From: Clostridium sp. CAG:678
Lineage (GTDB): Bacteria > Bacillota > Clostridia > Oscillospirales > Acutalibacteraceae
Length of the DNA stretch: 64,000 nt
Assembly (NCBI GenBank): GCA_000431535.1
Contig: HF991824.1
Location: forward strand, 17,837 to 81,836
Reading direction: 5' to 3'
Shown here: one piece after another, positions 1 to 8,294 of the stretch
How positions within the stretch are numbered: the stretch's first letter is position 1
Layout: the number at the start of each line of letters is the position of its first letter
Translations under genes and position numbers: made by a program
The notes under the pieces: model-generated
What the model saw: the letters and a program-made list of their open reading frames with translations, nothing else
Told to the model about the DNA's origin: nothing
Databases searched by the model: none

Positions 1-470
1 TTCCGAACTCAAGCGGATTTTCTCTTACCAAAGATATCGCAAACGATCTGTTTAAAAATGAAAAATTTATCGGCATCAAGCATACGTCCAGCGATATGTT
101 CGCGCTTCAGAAATTCAAACATCTGGATCGGGATATCGTGGTTTATAACGGCTTTGATGAAACGCTGCTCGCAGGGCTTGCCATGGGCGCGGACGGCGCA
201 ATCGGCAGCACCTATAACTTTATGGGCAAAAAGTTTAAAAAGATCATGAATGATTTTCTCAGCGGAGATCTTAAAGCCGCGCAGAAAGGGCAGAACGAGG
301 CGGATGAGATCATTACCGAAATGTGCAAATACGGTGTGTTCCAGTCTGAAAAAGCGATTCTTACCGAACTCGGCGTTGATATGGGCGAGTGCAGAAAACC
401 GTTCCTGCCGATCAGTGCTGAATGCCGCGCCTCTATGAGAAAAATTGCGGAAAAGATTGCTGAAGAATGA
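1..470 (+). CDS. nanA: N-acetylneuraminate lyase, C-terminal part (5' end off window)
   Basis: Cleaves N-acetylneuraminate (sialic acid) to N-acetylmannosamine and pyruvate in the cytoplasm, the first step of sialic acid catabolism. The reading frame is open from base 3. It carries the Schiff-base lysine in the motif GIKHTSSD, followed by YNGFDE and the family block GLAMGADGAIGSTYNFMG, all typical of the NanA branch of the DapA/NanA TIM-barrel superfamily. DapA proper would not have the YNGFDE and TYNFMG blocks, so NanA is preferred. Roughly half the protein (about 155 residues) is visible. Its stop codon overlaps the start of the next gene (ATGA), so the two are translationally coupled. The rest of the sialic acid cluster presumably lies left of the window. 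Confidence 0.93.
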   Translation, partial: PNSSGFSLTKDIANDLFKNEKFIGIKHTSSDMFALQKFKHLDRDIVVYNGFDETLLAGLAMGADGAIGSTYNFMGKKFKKIMNDFLSGDLKAAQKGQNEADEIITEMCKYGVFQSEKAILTELGVDMGECRKPFLPISAECRASMRKIAEKIAEE

Positions 471-1318
471 GAGCGGATCAGATCTATATCAGAGATCCGT
501 TTGTGCTTGCCGAAAACGGAAAATATTATCTTTACGGCACACGTGCCGCTGATTTCGGCAGAAAAACAGGCGGATTCGACGTTTACGTTTCAGTGGATCT
601 TGCGGAATGGAGCGGCCCTTTTGCCTGCTTTGATTCTGAACGATTCGGCTTAAACCGGGAAGTCAACTGGGCGCCTGAGGTGCATTGCTATCAGGGCAGT
701 TATTATATGTTTGCCTCTTTTACCCGAGAAAACGGCCTTCGCGGCACTTATGCGCTTAAAGCGGACAGTCCGCTCGGCCCGTTTGTTCCCCATTCAAACG
801 GTGCGCTCACGCCGGACGCATGGGAATGCATAGACGGCACATTTTATTGTGAAAACGGCGTGCCGTATCTTGTTTTCTGCCATGAACATACGCAGGCCGT
901 GGACGGAGAGATTTGTTATATGCCGCTTTCATCTGATCTTAAAGAAAGCGCAGGGGAAGCAAAACTGATATTTACTGCATCTTCACCCGAATGGGCGGAT
1001 CAAAAAGCACCGGGCGAACATTATGTTACGGACGGACCTTTTCTGTACCGCTCAGCAAACGGAAGTCTCCTGATGATTTGGTCCACTTTTATAAAGCATA
1101 CATATGCGCAGTGCATTGCGCGGTCGGAAAACAGCAGTATCATGGGCAGTTTTGAACATCTGCCGCCCCTCATTACCGAGGACGGCGGCCACGGCATGCT
1201 CTTTTGCTCCGGCAGCGATCTGATCCTGACGTTTCATTCGCCGAATCAGACGGGATTGGAACGCCCTCGGTTCGTTAAACTGAAAGACTGCGGCGACACC
1301 CTGCGTCTCGTGCCGTAA
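467..1318 (+). CDS. GH43-like five-bladed beta-propeller glycosidase, cytoplasmic
   Basis: A 283-residue protein resembling glycoside hydrolase family 43 (arabinanase/xylosidase fold). The N-terminal IRDPFVL holds the general-base Asp expected at the start of the propeller, followed by GKYYLYGT. Later blocks WAPEVH, DGTFYCENGVPYLVF and VTDGPFLYRS match the spacing of GH43 catalytic segments. There is no signal peptide, so it should act on imported sugars. It starts inside the nanA stop codon (ATGA overlap) and is the last gene of that operon, which suggests a sialic-acid- or mucin-glycan-linked substrate rather than plant arabinan; that is inference. The length is near the minimum for GH43. 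Exact substrate unknown. Confidence 0.75.
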   Translation: MRADQIYIRDPFVLAENGKYYLYGTRAADFGRKTGGFDVYVSVDLAEWSGPFACFDSERFGLNREVNWAPEVHCYQGSYYMFASFTRENGLRGTYALKADSPLGPFVPHSNGALTPDAWECIDGTFYCENGVPYLVFCHEHTQAVDGEICYMPLSSDLKESAGEAKLIFTASSPEWADQKAPGEHYVTDGPFLYRSANGSLLMIWSTFIKHTYAQCIARSENSSIMGSFEHLPPLITEDGGHGMLFCSGSDLILTFHSPNQTGLERPRFVKLKDCGDTLRLVP

Positions 1319-1341
1319 ATAGAGCACAGAATAAAAAACAG

Positions 1342-1381
1342 AAAAAACGCTTTTGAGATGTATTCTCAAAAGCGTTTTTTT
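1342..1381 (+). terminator. Rho-independent terminator of the nanA/GH43-like operon
   Basis: A perfect inverted repeat with arms AACGCTTTTGAGA and TCTCAAAAGCGTT around a 5-nt loop, followed by a T run. It lies between convergent genes and its A-rich 5' side lets it also serve the minus-strand beta-mannosidase. Confidence 0.92.
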
Positions 1382-1397
1382 GGTGCGCAATATTTTA

Positions 1398-3848
1398 TCA
1401 ACTGAATGTGTAATAAAACATATTTGCAATGTTTTCCGGCTGCGCCGCGAATTGGAGCCTGTAGGCGATTCTTTCGGCGTCTGTGTGCGAAGATTTTACA
1501 TTGTTTACACATTTTACGGAAATGCTTTTTGGATCTATGCGGCATTCCTTATCAAGACGGATTGTTTTCTGCTCTCCGGGAATCAGATCAAACGCGTTGT
1601 CAGAAAGGGGCGCGCTTTCTCCTTTAATGTCCACAAAAACAGATCTTGCGTAGGTGCTGCTTTCCAGCGTAAGTTTGTTGCCGGAAACATAAGCCTTAAT
1701 TTTTGCCCGTTTTAGATTCAGCGTCCGCTCCGGCACAAAAACAGCTGTTGTTTCAAACTGCTTTTTCCCGTCTTTAAAGAGTTCGGCGTATAAAAAACAG
1801 TTCTTTTTATCAAAGCCGGCAACCGTTATGCTTGCCGCTTTAAGCGGTTCGCCTGCCTTGGAATGTACATTTTCATTCGTTTCGGAAAGCGTTTTGCCGT
1901 CCAGATCCATGATCCTTGCCTTTACGGTATAATCGCCGCTTTCCATTGTGTCGTTCAGCAGATAGATCTCTGCGTCGCTGTGCGTTTCACGAACAGAAAG
2001 GGCAATGGGGCTGAAGAACCGTTTCGCTGCGTACATCAGCGGTTTCCATTTGCCGAAATAGTCCACGGAAGACCAGCTCGGGCAGCCCCAGCAGTCGTTG
2101 AGCTGCCACCAGAGCGAACCGTTGCATCTGCCTTTGTTGCGCCGGAAATGCTCCGCCGCGTTGCCAACGCACTGGCTCTGGATCAGCCCGGTCAGATAGA
2201 TCAGATCCTCAAATTTGTCCGGCTCGTTATACCGTTCCAGCAGATAATACTTCATCTTTGCGTTTCCGCTCAGACATTTCTGGTGGTGCAGCATCGTTTT
2301 GGAAAACAGGTGCATCTCATCCTTGTCTGCAAACTGCTCTATGCAGTCTGTGGACGGCAGAGATTCCATTCCGTATTCGCTCATAAAGCGGGTATATCTT
2401 TTGGTGTAATATTTCAGATTCTTTCCGCCGTGCCAAACGTGCCACATATGTGTGTCGCCGCATTTGTCCGCCGTAATATTCTTTCTGAAGCCGTCTCCAA
2501 TCGGGGAAGTTTCTATATACGGCGTTTTTCTGTCATACTTTCTGATCTCGGCAGGCAGTATGTCATAAAAGAATTTGCGATACCATTTCACGATCTCGGA
2601 TTGCTCCGGCAGATACGTAAACATGAATTCGATCTCGTTGTTGCCGCACCAAAGCGCAAGGGAAGGGTGGTGCATGATGCGGCATACGTTGTATTTGATT
2701 TCCCCTAAAACATTGCTTAAATATTTTTCCTCATAAAACGGATACATCAGGCAGGCAAACATAAAATCCTGCCAAACCAGAATACCGTTCTCATCGCAAA
2801 GGTCATACAGATGATCGCTGCCGTAATATCCGCCGCCCCAGATTCGGATCATGTTGAAATTTGCCGCAACGCAGTCGGCAATGATCTTCTGCTCGGCTTT
2901 TTCATCAATTCTGTCCGCCATTGCGTCCGGGGGGATCACATTGGCGCCTTTGGCAAACACCGGCACACCGTTAAGAATGAAACGGAAATTGCGGCCGTAT
3001 TTGTCCGCTCTGCGATCCAGTTTCAGCGTGCGCAGACCTATGCGTTTTTCAGCGCTGCCGATTCTGATGGTGTAAAGCGGCTGCTTTTCCTTGCCGGAAA
3101 GTTCACGCGTCCACCACAGTTCGGGATTTTCGATCCGGATTTCTCCCGTGCCGTTTTTGATCTCAAATGCGCTCTGTTTCCCGTTCGGCGCTGTGATCGC
3201 GGCTTTTCCGTCATACGGTATGTCCGTTTTGATCTCCAGCGTTACGCAGCCGTTTTCATGGATTTGAAATACCGTGAAATCACGCACTTCCTCATCAAAG
3301 GCAAGGATCTGCGTTTTGCCCAGTATCCCGGATACGGGCAGATTGATGCCCCAGTCCCAGCCAAAATGGCAGGCGGGTTTTCTTATGTAGGGCGCGCCGT
3401 CTGTTCCGTTGTTGTTTTTCGGCAGCGGCTTTTCTTTCTGTCTGGTTTTAATGTATGCAACCGGGGAATCAAAATGGATTCGGATCTCGTTTTCCCCTTC
3501 TTGTAACACGTTCTTAATATCTTTTTCAAAACGGATATATGCGTTTTCGGATTTTCCGATCAGTTTGCCGTTAATATAGATACGGGCAAGCGTGTCCAGC
3601 ATATCGCAGGAAAGAACCACGTTTTTGCTCTTGCACATATCGGCGCCGATTGTAAAGGTGCGTTCAAACGTTTTTCCCGTTTCACCAATAAACTGCACAT
3701 CCTTTTCGTTCGTGCCGTAAAACGGGTCTTGGATCTTTCCGATCTTGAAAAACGCGTTAAAATCCGTTACCGGCGTAGCTGCCTCAACGGATTCGCCCGT
3801 TGAATCCAGTGTGATCTTCCATACGCCGTCCAGTGATAATGCTTTCAT
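1398..3848 (-). CDS. Beta-mannosidase, glycoside hydrolase family 2
   Basis: Hydrolyses terminal beta-mannose residues, probably of N-glycan core or mannan oligosaccharides, in the cytoplasm (no signal peptide). At 816 residues it has the GH2 order: N-terminal jelly-roll sugar-binding domain, immunoglobulin-like domain, TIM barrel (FAKGANVIPPDAM, NMIRIWGGGYYG), and C-terminal beta domains. The acid/base Glu is in WCGNNEIE (about E405) and the nucleophile in SEYGMES (about E491). The FKGxNxIPPD and CGNNE blocks are specific to the mannosidase branch of GH2. I start at the ATG at 3848 because GAGGG sits 7 nt upstream; a TTG two codons earlier lacks spacing. Single-gene unit, convergent with the nanA operon, with its own promoter. 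Confidence 0.93.
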   Translation of the reverse strand: MKALSLDGVWKITLDSTGESVEAATPVTDFNAFFKIGKIQDPFYGTNEKDVQFIGETGKTFERTFTIGADMCKSKNVVLSCDMLDTLARIYINGKLIGKSENAYIRFEKDIKNVLQEGENEIRIHFDSPVAYIKTRQKEKPLPKNNNGTDGAPYIRKPACHFGWDWGINLPVSGILGKTQILAFDEEVRDFTVFQIHENGCVTLEIKTDIPYDGKAAITAPNGKQSAFEIKNGTGEIRIENPELWWTRELSGKEKQPLYTIRIGSAEKRIGLRTLKLDRRADKYGRNFRFILNGVPVFAKGANVIPPDAMADRIDEKAEQKIIADCVAANFNMIRIWGGGYYGSDHLYDLCDENGILVWQDFMFACLMYPFYEEKYLSNVLGEIKYNVCRIMHHPSLALWCGNNEIEFMFTYLPEQSEIVKWYRKFFYDILPAEIRKYDRKTPYIETSPIGDGFRKNITADKCGDTHMWHVWHGGKNLKYYTKRYTRFMSEYGMESLPSTDCIEQFADKDEMHLFSKTMLHHQKCLSGNAKMKYYLLERYNEPDKFEDLIYLTGLIQSQCVGNAAEHFRRNKGRCNGSLWWQLNDCWGCPSWSSVDYFGKWKPLMYAAKRFFSPIALSVRETHSDAEIYLLNDTMESGDYTVKARIMDLDGKTLSETNENVHSKAGEPLKAASITVAGFDKKNCFLYAELFKDGKKQFETTAVFVPERTLNLKRAKIKAYVSGNKLTLESSTYARSVFVDIKGESAPLSDNAFDLIPGEQKTIRLDKECRIDPKSISVKCVNNVKSSHTDAERIAYRLQFAAQPENIANMFYYTFS

Positions 3849-3899
3849 AATCAATCCCTCTGCTCTGTTTTTAGGCAGTTGCCGCCTGATTTCCGTTTC

Positions 3900-3928
3900 A
3901 TTATAGCATAACGGTGTTATCTTATCAA
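3900..3928 (-). promoter_or_regulatory. Sigma-A promoter of the beta-mannosidase gene
   Basis: On the minus strand TTGATA, 17 nt, TATAAT (top-strand TATCAA at 3923-3928 and ATTATA at 3900-3905), about 50 nt before the start codon. Confidence 0.8.
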
Positions 3929-3944
3929 CAATTTAAATTTTCTG

Positions 3945-3973
3945 TTGCATTCTAAAAGTTGTTGCTTTATAAT
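3945..3973 (+). promoter_or_regulatory. Sigma-A promoter of queT
   Basis: TTGCAT at 3945-3950, 17-nt spacer, TATAAT at 3968-3973. The predicted start at about 3980 places the structured leader right at the 5' end of the transcript. Confidence 0.82.
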
Positions 3974-3980
3974 ACTTTCT

Positions 3981-4046
3981 GTCAGTTCGCAAAATCCTGA
4001 CCAGTTTCGTTTCATTCGCGAAGCTTCTAAAAACAAAACTAAGGAG
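3981..4046 (+). promoter_or_regulatory. Candidate preQ1 riboswitch in the queT leader (class unresolved)
   Basis: The leader folds into a hairpin GTCAG (3981-3985)/CTGAC (3997-4001) with loop TTCGCAAAATC, a second hairpin AGTTTCG (4003-4009)/CGAAGCT (4019-4025), then an A-rich tail TCTAAAAACAAAACTAAGG running into the Shine-Dalgarno site. The loop TTCGC (3986-3990) is complementary to GCGAA (4018-4022), giving a possible pseudoknot. A short 5' hairpin, a pseudoknot-capable loop and an A-rich tail containing CTAA ahead of the ribosome site are hallmarks of preQ1 sensors, and queT is a classic target. An embedded second hairpin does not fit class I well; class II or III is possible. Called from gene context and visible pairing only. 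Confidence 0.6.
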
Positions 4047-4056
4047 AAATTGAATC

Positions 4057-4599
4057 ATGAAAAACAAAAAACTGATGTTTATCGTTCAGGCGGCTGTGAT
4101 CGCCGCAATGTACGCCGCGCTTACCTACGCGCAGAATTTTCTTCTGCCCGGCACAACTTCCGCTGCCGTGCAGTTTCGCGTTTCGGAGGCGCTCAACGTG
4201 TTTGCCCTGTTTACGCCGGCGGCAATACCTGGGCTGACGATCGGCTGCGTGCTGTCCAATATCTATAATATCGGATCCGGCCTTCCGCTTGATATGATCT
4301 TCGGCTCGCTTGCCACCCTGCTTGCAACGCTTTGCATTTATCTTTTCCGCAAGATTAAGATCGGGTCTTATCCGTTGATTTCCATGCTGATGCCCGCCGT
4401 CTTTAACGGCGTGATCGTGGGTTGGGAAATCGAAACCTTTTTTGTGGAGGGCGATTTCATTTTTGCCGATTTTCTTGTTCAGGGCGGCCTGGTTGCGCTC
4501 GGCGAACTTGGCGTTATGCTTGTGCTGGGTACGATCCTTTATTACGTTTTCGTTAAGCGCGGGCTGGATAAAAAGTTGTTTTCGCCGGCGATTGCCTGA
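4057..4599 (+). CDS. queT: QueT-family queuosine precursor transporter
   Basis: Membrane substrate-binding component (S component) for uptake of queuosine precursors such as preQ1, expected to work with the shared energy-coupling factor EcfAT module. It is 180 residues with about five hydrophobic segments and the family signatures FRVSEALNVFALFTP, GCVLSNIYN, DMIFGSLATLLAT and GELGVMLVLG. The start ATG follows AAGGAG at 4041-4046. The 5' leader contains a structured element consistent with a preQ1 riboswitch, supporting the assignment. Monocistronic, with a terminator straight after. No Ecf ATPase or T-component gene is in the window. Confidence 0.92.
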   Translation: MKNKKLMFIVQAAVIAAMYAALTYAQNFLLPGTTSAAVQFRVSEALNVFALFTPAAIPGLTIGCVLSNIYNIGSGLPLDMIFGSLATLLATLCIYLFRKIKIGSYPLISMLMPAVFNGVIVGWEIETFFVEGDFIFADFLVQGGLVALGELGVMLVLGTILYYVFVKRGLDKKLFSPAIA

Positions 4600-4633
4600 T
4601 CTGTTCCAAACTATAAACCTAAAATGATTTTGC

Positions 4634-4670
4634 AAAAAGAGCGCAGCCTTTACGGCTGTGCTCTTTTTTT
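4634..4670. terminator. Bidirectional terminator between queT and the DUF4363 gene
   Basis: Hairpin AAAAAGAGC-CAGCC / GGCTG-GCTCTTTTT with an A run on one side and a T run on the other, placed between convergent genes. Confidence 0.9.
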
Positions 4671-4672
4671 GC

Positions 4673-5041
4673 CTAAAGAATGTTTGAAAGGTTTATTCTG
4701 GAATGATCGTATACCTGTTCTATTTCGCTTTTTGCCTCGATCAGCGCCTCGTTCGTGTCCTCTTCGTTCAGATCGTTCAGGTCATTCAGCGTGCCTATGG
4801 AAATCTCCGCGCTGTGCAGAATGGCGTGATCCGTGATATAGGTGGCAAGGCGGTCAAAATCCTCCCACTCATCCTCTATCGCCGCGCATTTTTCTTTTTT
4901 TGCCGCAAGATCCGTTTCGTCAATGGCAGTGTCAATATGGGTAATAATCTCTTTGCAGTCTTTGTAAACATAGAATTGCTCAAATGCGCAAAGCGAAAGG
5001 GCGGCAAGAATGAATACGGCGGAAAACCAAAGTCTTTTCAT
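4673..5041 (-). CDS. DUF4363 family small membrane-anchored protein
   Basis: A 122-residue protein with one N-terminal hydrophobic segment (residues 4-20) followed by an acidic, mostly helical extracytoplasmic part. Composition and length match DUF4363, a family of unknown function common in sporulating Firmicutes. Its ATG abuts the stop of the upstream DUF421 gene with GAGGGG as ribosome site, so the two form an operon, a frequent pairing for DUF4363. Given the divergent ger operon, a role in the spore membrane is plausible but is inference. Confidence 0.8.
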   Translation of the reverse strand: MKRLWFSAVFILAALSLCAFEQFYVYKDCKEIITHIDTAIDETDLAAKKEKCAAIEDEWEDFDRLATYITDHAILHSAEISIGTLNDLNDLNEEDTNEALIEAKSEIEQVYDHSRINLSNIL

Positions 5042-5716
5042 TTATTTGCCCCTCTTTTCTATCACGTTGATCTTTCCGTTGTCATCAATCGTAAGCAGCA
5101 TGATATCCGTGATCTGCTTGCCGCTTTGGGTTACAAGCAGTTCAATCTCGCTGTTTTTGATCTTGTTTTCTCCAAAATATTCCGCAACGGGCTTTCCGTC
5201 CGTAACAACGGGCACTGCCGTTGATTTTTCATCTACTTCAAGATGAAGCTGGCTCGGCGTTACGGGGCTGTCTTTTGCTTTTGCCAATACAGATACGGTG
5301 CCGTTCGTCTCCACAACCGCATCCTGCACTTCGGAAAGATCAAAAAATCCCTTTTCACGCACGGCGTCCATCAGATCATCTATTGTGATCCGCAGCCTTC
5401 TCAGCTGTTTTTCGTCCAGCTTTCCGTTTTTGATCACAAAGATCGGTTTGCCCTGAATGATGTTTCTGAAACCGATGCTTTTCATGGAAAGCGCGGAAAC
5501 TATGATCTCCAGCGATACAAAGATCAAAATCGGAATAATCATATTTGCAAGCGGCATGGCGTTATCTTGCAGCGGAATCACTGCCACCTGCGAAACCAGA
5601 ATCGTGATCACAAGTTCGTGCGGCGTCATTTCGCCGATCTGCCTTTTTCCCATCACTCTCAGCGCAATGATTACTGCTATATAAATAATCACCGCTCTAA
5701 TAAAAACAATGCTCAT
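5042..5716 (-). CDS. DUF421 (YetF/YcaP-like) membrane protein
   Basis: A 224-residue protein with three N-terminal transmembrane segments, the family motif RVMGKRQIGEMTPHELVI right after the first, then a cytoplasmic DUF421 domain with GKPIFVIKNGKL and LRRLRITIDDLMDAVRE. Bacillus relatives (YetF, YdfS) sit in the spore inner membrane; molecular function is unsettled. The frame is open to 5854, but the start is set at 5716 because MSIVFIRAVIIYIAV aligns with the family's usual beginning and GGTGAT lies just upstream; the longer form would overlap the divergent gerA gene. It heads a two-gene operon with the DUF4363 gene. Confidence 0.88.
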   Translation of the reverse strand: MSIVFIRAVIIYIAVIIALRVMGKRQIGEMTPHELVITILVSQVAVIPLQDNAMPLANMIIPILIFVSLEIIVSALSMKSIGFRNIIQGKPIFVIKNGKLDEKQLRRLRITIDDLMDAVREKGFFDLSEVQDAVVETNGTVSVLAKAKDSPVTPSQLHLEVDEKSTAVPVVTDGKPVAEYFGENKIKNSEIELLVTQSGKQITDIMLLTIDDNGKINVIEKRGK

Positions 5717-5794
5717 TTCAATCACCGCCATTATTTTTTGCATAAGAACCGCAAATATTGAAAAAATACTTTTAGAAATTTTTTTGGTGATTCT

Positions 5795-7252
5795 ATGGAA
5801 AAAATATTTCCGTCCGTAAAGGATAATATGGATAAACTCAACAGCGATTATCAAGACTGTTCTGATTTTTTGCTGCGCGAGTGTATCGTTGGCGGCAGAA
5901 ACTGTATCGTCTGCGTGCTGGACGGCATGATCAATTCCCTCCAGCTTTCCCAGATGATCATGAGCCCGCTTTTAAATTATAAGTTTGAAACGGACGAGCC
6001 CGATGATTTGTTTAAAACGATAAAACTGCGGGTCGTTAATTCGCTGGAAATGAGCGAGGCGGAAACTTTTGACGATGTATATTTTTATCTGTCCTCCGGG
6101 TTTGCCGCCGTGTTTATAGACGGCGTTTCCAAATGCCTTGTTATGGGGATTCAGGGCTTTGAAAAGCGAAAAATGGGCGAACCTACAAACGAGGCGGATA
6201 TCAAAGGCGCAAAAGAGTGCTTTACGGAAACGCTGAATGACAATAAAGCAACGCTTCATCGCAGAATAAAATCTCCCAAACTGAAAATGAAACAGTTCAA
6301 GATCGGCTCGGATGTAAAAACCTCCGTGGTTGTTTGCTATATTGAATCCGTTGCGGATATGCGGCTGGTTGCCGATGTGGAAAACCGGGTCCTGTCTGCC
6401 CCGGTGGACGATCTTTGCGATTACGGCGAACTTGCCGCCTTTCTGGAAAGCGGTGTAAAATCTCTGTTCACCGCCGTCGGAAATACGGAACGTCCCGATA
6501 CGCTTTGCTCAAAGCTGAATGAGGGCAGGGTCGCCGTTCTTGTGGACGGTTCGCCGTATGCCGTGTATGTGCCTTATCTGTTTACGGATTCTTTCTCTAC
6601 GGTGGATGATTATAACAACCGCCCGTTTTACGCCACTTTTAACCGGCTGCTGAAATATTTTTCATTTGTAATATCGGTGATCCTGCCCGGATTTTATGTA
6701 GCCGTGGGCACGTATCATCAGGAGCTTTTGCCGTCCTCGCTTATGTATACTATAGCGGCAGCGGAGACGTCTACGCCGTTTTCTTTGATGCAGGAGGCGG
6801 TCATGGTTCTGATCCTGTATGAGATCATGCGCGAGGCTGGTCTGCGCCTGCCCAAAACGATCGGACATGCCGTGTCCATCATCGGCGCGCTTGTTATCGG
6901 GGATGCGGTCGTCAACGCAGGGCTCGTCGGCGCGCCCATGCTCGTCGTCGTTGCCGTAACGGCAATCGCGTCCTATGTTATCTATCCGCTTTATGAAAGC
7001 ATTTCCGTTTTGCGGATCCTTTTTATTCTGCTCGGCGGTTTTACGGGTATATACGGCGTGATCCTCGGCGTATGCACGCTTTGCGTAAATATTACGGCGA
7101 TCGATCCTTACGGCGTGCCGTATTCTTCACCCATTTCTCCGCTGAATAAAAAGAGCATGGTGGATATCTTTTATCGCGCAGACTGGAAAAAACTTTTAAA
7201 ACGCAATATCAGAGTGCAGAATCTAAGGGGTGCGGATCTCAATCATGATTAA
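5795..7252 (+). CDS. Spore germination receptor subunit A (GerA family)
   Basis: Subunit of a nutrient germinant receptor of the spore inner membrane; GerA-type subunits assemble into ligand-gated channels. At 485 residues it has the family plan: a soluble N-terminal half, then a membrane half starting at about residue 290 with FSFVISVILPGFYVAVGTY, where PGFYVAV is a signature, and the block QEAVMVLILYEIMREAGLRLP. The ribosome site is GGTGAT 9 nt before the ATG. It overlaps the permease subunit downstream by 8 nt. Could also be called GerXA/SpoVAF-like, but the following B and C subunits make a full receptor operon more likely. Confidence 0.93.
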   Translation: MEKIFPSVKDNMDKLNSDYQDCSDFLLRECIVGGRNCIVCVLDGMINSLQLSQMIMSPLLNYKFETDEPDDLFKTIKLRVVNSLEMSEAETFDDVYFYLSSGFAAVFIDGVSKCLVMGIQGFEKRKMGEPTNEADIKGAKECFTETLNDNKATLHRRIKSPKLKMKQFKIGSDVKTSVVVCYIESVADMRLVADVENRVLSAPVDDLCDYGELAAFLESGVKSLFTAVGNTERPDTLCSKLNEGRVAVLVDGSPYAVYVPYLFTDSFSTVDDYNNRPFYATFNRLLKYFSFVISVILPGFYVAVGTYHQELLPSSLMYTIAAAETSTPFSLMQEAVMVLILYEIMREAGLRLPKTIGHAVSIIGALVIGDAVVNAGLVGAPMLVVVAVTAIASYVIYPLYESISVLRILFILLGGFTGIYGVILGVCTLCVNITAIDPYGVPYSSPISPLNKKSMVDIFYRADWKKLLKRNIRVQNLRGADLNHD

Positions 7253-8294
7253 GTATAAAAAGGGCATGATCGCCTCGCGGAATCTGTTTTTTCTGCTGTT
7301 TGTCAGCCGCACGATCATCGGCTTCACAGTCAGCAGCGAAGCGCTGAAAAGCCGCTATTCCATGGATCTTGTCTACAGCACTTTTTTTGCGCTGCTTATC
7401 ACGTTTTTGATCTCCCTGCCTGCCGTGATCTGCGCAGCAAAGGGCAAGAGCGTCATGAACCACAGGTTCCTGCGCGTGCTTTACGGGATTTATTTTATCT
7501 TTTCAGGCGCGGTGAATGTTGCAAAATTTGCCGTATTCTCCTCCACGGAACTTAACCAAAACGCCAAGATCGCCGTGCTTGCCGGGTTTATGATCCTTGC
7601 CTGCACCTATGCAGCGTCACTCGGGATAGAGGCGGTTTCCCGTTTTGGTTCCATGGTGTTTGTGATCACTCTGATCGGCGCTGTGGGCGTCATGGCAGAG
7701 GGCGCAAGCGATTTTTCTTATCTGAATCTTTTTCCCATAACGCAGAATCCGGGCGAAAGCGTTCTCAGAAATATTCTTTTTTCCGTTTGCAGCACCAATG
7801 AACTTGTCCTTTTTATAGCCTTAGCGCCTAAAGTAAACGGAAAAACGGCTAAGCCTTTTTATTTTTCGCTATCGGCGGCATATCTCGTCATGATGGTGCT
7901 GATCGCGTTTACCATTGGCGTGCTCGGCGATACCGCGTCGCTTTCCGCGTATCCGCTGTTTGAGGTGTCGCAGCTTTCCAAACTCGGCTCCGGCGAACGG
8001 CTGGAAGCGATCTTTACTGCGCTGTGGATTTTTGCTGTGTTTTTAAAGATCACGCTGTTTCTTTACTGCGCCGGCGAATCGTTTTCGTTCAAAAAAAAGT
8101 GGGTCAAATTTTCGTTCTGCGGCGCTGCCATGTTTGCGCTGAGCGCGTTTTTCCTTTACGGCAGTGTGTTTGACAGCAATCAGGAAAAGATCCTTTACCC
8201 CGCTTTTGCGGTATTTGCTTTTGTTTTGCCGCTTTTGTATCTGATATTCGGTAGAAAGAGGAATAAGATTGAAGAAGATAACAGCCATATTTAA
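7245..8294 (+). CDS. Spore germination receptor subunit B (GerAB/endospore permease family)
   Basis: Polytopic membrane protein (349 residues, about ten hydrophobic segments) of the amino acid-polyamine-organocation superfamily that forms the ligand-binding subunit of germinant receptors. The N-terminus MIKYKKGMIASRNLFFLL and the ordering of helices match GerB proteins. I choose the ATG at 7245; a GTG at 7230 in the same frame has its purine-rich site directly against it. The start lies inside the end of the A-subunit gene (8-nt overlap), indicating translational coupling. The germinant cannot be deduced from sequence. Confidence 0.9.
   Translation: MIKYKKGMIASRNLFFLLFVSRTIIGFTVSSEALKSRYSMDLVYSTFFALLITFLISLPAVICAAKGKSVMNHRFLRVLYGIYFIFSGAVNVAKFAVFSSTELNQNAKIAVLAGFMILACTYAASLGIEAVSRFGSMVFVITLIGAVGVMAEGASDFSYLNLFPITQNPGESVLRNILFSVCSTNELVLFIALAPKVNGKTAKPFYFSLSAAYLVMMVLIAFTIGVLGDTASLSAYPLFEVSQLSKLGSGERLEAIFTALWIFAVFLKITLFLYCAGESFSFKKKWVKFSFCGAAMFALSAFFLYGSVFDSNQEKILYPAFAVFAFVLPLLYLIFGRKRNKIEEDNSHI

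Noticed and set aside
1863-2708. 281-residue plus-strand frame opposite the beta-mannosidase
   Set aside because: Fully inside a gene with intact GH2 catalytic motifs; no ribosome site or family features.
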